64,000 nucleotides of DNA from contig OW203724.1 of the NCBI GenBank assembly GCA_934045075.1, forward strand, positions 13,999,473 to 14,063,472. The letters run 5' to 3'. This stretch comes from Yponomeuta sedellus. Taxonomy: Eukaryota > Arthropoda > Insecta > Lepidoptera > Yponomeutidae. The notes under the pieces are model-generated. The model was not told where the DNA came from and did not search any database. It was given only the letters and a program-made list of their open reading frames with translations. Below are positions 62,425 through 64,000 of this stretch, piece after piece; position 1 is the stretch's first letter; each line of letters begins with the position of its first letter. A program made the position numbers and the translations under genes.

Positions 62425-62690
62425 TGATACTAGTTGAATTAGCAGATACAGCGGATTTAGTAGGTTCGCTGGAGCGATGAGTTCGGGGCTGGTTACCCTG
62501 TTCGTAGGCTCTTAGTGATACAGAGGATTCAGTGGATTTGCTGGAGCACTGAGTTTGGGGCTGGTTACCCTGTCCGTAGGCTCTTAGTGATACAGAGGAT
62601 TCAGTGGATTTGCTGCAGCACTGAATTTGGGGCTGGTTACCCTGTCCGTAGGCTCTTGGTGATACAGAGGATTCAGTGGATTTAGTGGTA
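62425..62690 (-). repeat. 72-bp coding tandem repeats
   Basis: About three and a half units of 72 bp; ggttaccctg recurs at 62491, 62563 and 62635. Translated, each unit contains STESSVSLRAYGQGNQPQ or a close variant. Confidence 0.8.
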
Positions 62691-62895
62691 CCGGCTTTTA
62701 ACTTAGGAGGGTTATTTCCCGGGCGGTACAAGCCGGGAAAACCTATTCGTTTAAATTCGAAGCCATGTTCGATGTTTCATTATTGGTATCCACTTCGTCG
62801 ACACCCTCTTCAGTTTCGAGATAGAACAGAACTCAACATTATTGGTTTGACGTTCACGGTTTTGGTTGGATGTGGAAAAGCCACGTGACTGAGAA

Positions 62896-63623
62896 GGGTC
62901 CCCTACGTAGTTTCGATAGCCGTTGTTGCGAAAAACGTTGTATCGATTTTTTTTCCTGCTGCCTCATAAGTTCGAAAGCTTATGGACTCGAATGCTGTAC
63001 TGGCGAAAGACGCTGTTTCGAAAAACATTTTCACTGCCTCATACGCTCGAATGCTTGTTTGTTTTTTAACTTTTTTTACACTTTATTGCGCAATAAAACT
63101 TAAATAACGTACAACGTGATAACAATTACGTACACCTTCGCTCCATCAACTTTCAATAGTCATATAGTTCTGTTATTGTTGGGAATTAATAGCCTTATAA
63201 ACCTTTTAGGTACTCGCATAAGTACTCGTTTGTACTAATACTTATAATACTTGTGCAATTGATTAATTTCGAAACTTGATACCACTTCAGTAGTAATTGT
63301 TATAGATCAGTAATAGATTGTTTGTTACACGTAGAAAATTTGTCAAATAATAATATTTAGTTTAATTTAGTTTAAATGTAGATTTAAACTAAATTTGTTT
63401 TGTTTTCTTCAATACTTGATTTTTTTATACGCATTAAGACTGTATGAATCGAAATGACAAGCATTCGAGCGTATGAGGCAGTGAAAATGTTTTTCGAAAC
63501 AGCGTCTTTCGCCACTACAGCATTTGAGTCCATAAGCTTTCGAACTTATGAGGCAGCGGAAAAAAAATTCGATACTTACAAGGTTTTTCGCAACAACGGC
63601 TCTCGACACTACATAGGGGACCC
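62896..63623. mobile_element. Foldback element with 9-bp target duplication
   Basis: 728 bp between gactgagaa (62887-62895 and 63624-63632). Ends gggtcccctacgtag / ctacataggggaccc. Inverted arms of about 170 bp and an AT-rich loop of about 390 bp. Noncoding. The long arms and 9-bp duplication fit Mutator-like foldback elements (inference). Confidence 0.75.
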
Positions 63624-64000
63624 GACTGAGAATTAGGTGAGTTGCGCATTCTGTTATTATTGTACTCCCTCTTTCGGCAATTTTCAATAGTGTGCCCGGC
63701 ATTTTTGCAATAACGGCAGATGACCTCATTAGAGTTTGAATTCCATTGGGTGGAGCGCTGAGGGTGCGAAGTGGTTTGAGCTTGATTACCTATAATAAGT
63801 AGGCGCCCTCACGCTTGTTGAGTTATGTTGATCGCGAGACTGTTGTCAGTTATTGTTGTCTCTGAACCCTGATTGATTAAATTGATCGCGCCTGGGATTT
63901 GCATTACATGAAGACGACGCAACATTTTTCTTGTAAATATGCTGCATAAGCTTTTCTTCTTCAACGGCAATATTTATTGCCTCATCTAAGGAATTTGGAT

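Larger units (their letters stand above)
56616..64000 (-). mobile_element. Endogenous errantivirus (gypsy with env), broken
   Basis: The minus strand shows, from right to left, gag C-terminus, protease, RT, RNase H, integrase and env, the order of insect errantiviruses. The 5' LTR and gag start lie beyond base 64000. Every gene has frame breaks or substitutions at key residues, and two noncoding transposons have landed in it (59399-59611; 62896-63623). It is an old, non-functional copy. Confidence 0.85.
62375..64000 (-). pseudogene. Errantivirus gag, 3' part, interrupted
   Basis: A helical segment near 63990-63890, then a CCHC knuckle (CRYCKNAGHTIENC, 63717-63676), then a foldback insertion, then a low-complexity part with 24-residue repeats (62425-62690). 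Stops and the insertion break the frame. The 5' part is outside the window. Confidence 0.65.

Overview
This is eukaryotic DNA, most likely from a moth or butterfly. It is AT-rich, its genes have GT-AG introns, and it carries tails of LINEs that are ubiquitous in Lepidoptera (the cccagcagtgggg and cccgcgacttcgtctgcgc types). It also holds mariner, DIRS, gypsy and errantivirus elements. Only two host genes are recognised, and they converge. The four last coding exons of fuzzy (planar cell polarity effector, longin family) lie on + at 1986-13466; its 5' exons lie left of the window. A complete Sfmbt gene (FCS zinc finger, four MBT repeats, SAM domain; Polycomb-group) lies on - from 31813 down to 14320, in ten exons that join in frame to 800 codons. 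Everything else is intron, intergenic DNA or transposable elements.

Region 1-14 kb: fuzzy introns with LINE debris. A jockey-type LINE on - (3070-10031) is cut by a 4.77 kb element (3746-8514) with 34-bp terminal inverted repeats (TIRs). That element itself contains an RTE-type LINE. A tRNA-like SINE and a degenerate mariner follow. Region 14-32 kb: Sfmbt, whose introns hold inverted or tandem SINE dimers with clean 11-16 bp target duplications, foldback elements, MITEs, LINE fragments and a TIR element inserted into a copy of its own family.

Region 32-45 kb: a foldback element. Then a second copy, inverted, of the same TIR-plus-LINE composite (32996-37850). Then a full-length, nearly intact LINE (38758-44326) with a perfect 12-bp target duplication and poly(A). 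Region 45.7-56 kb: three nested levels. A SINE dimer is split by a DIRS tyrosine-recombinase retrotransposon, and the DIRS recombinase gene is split by a gypsy-type element with 125-bp LTRs. Region 56-64 kb: most of a broken errantivirus (gag, pol, env) on -, carrying a TA-flanked MITE and a foldback element with a 9-bp target duplication; its 5' end lies beyond the window.

The most notable signal is the TIR/LINE composite. Both copies have the same TIRs, AT flanks, 11-bp duplication around the LINE and at least one shared early stop. This implies that one dead LINE insertion was later multiplied as cargo of a cut-and-paste-type element. All family names come from reading motifs; no database search was run.
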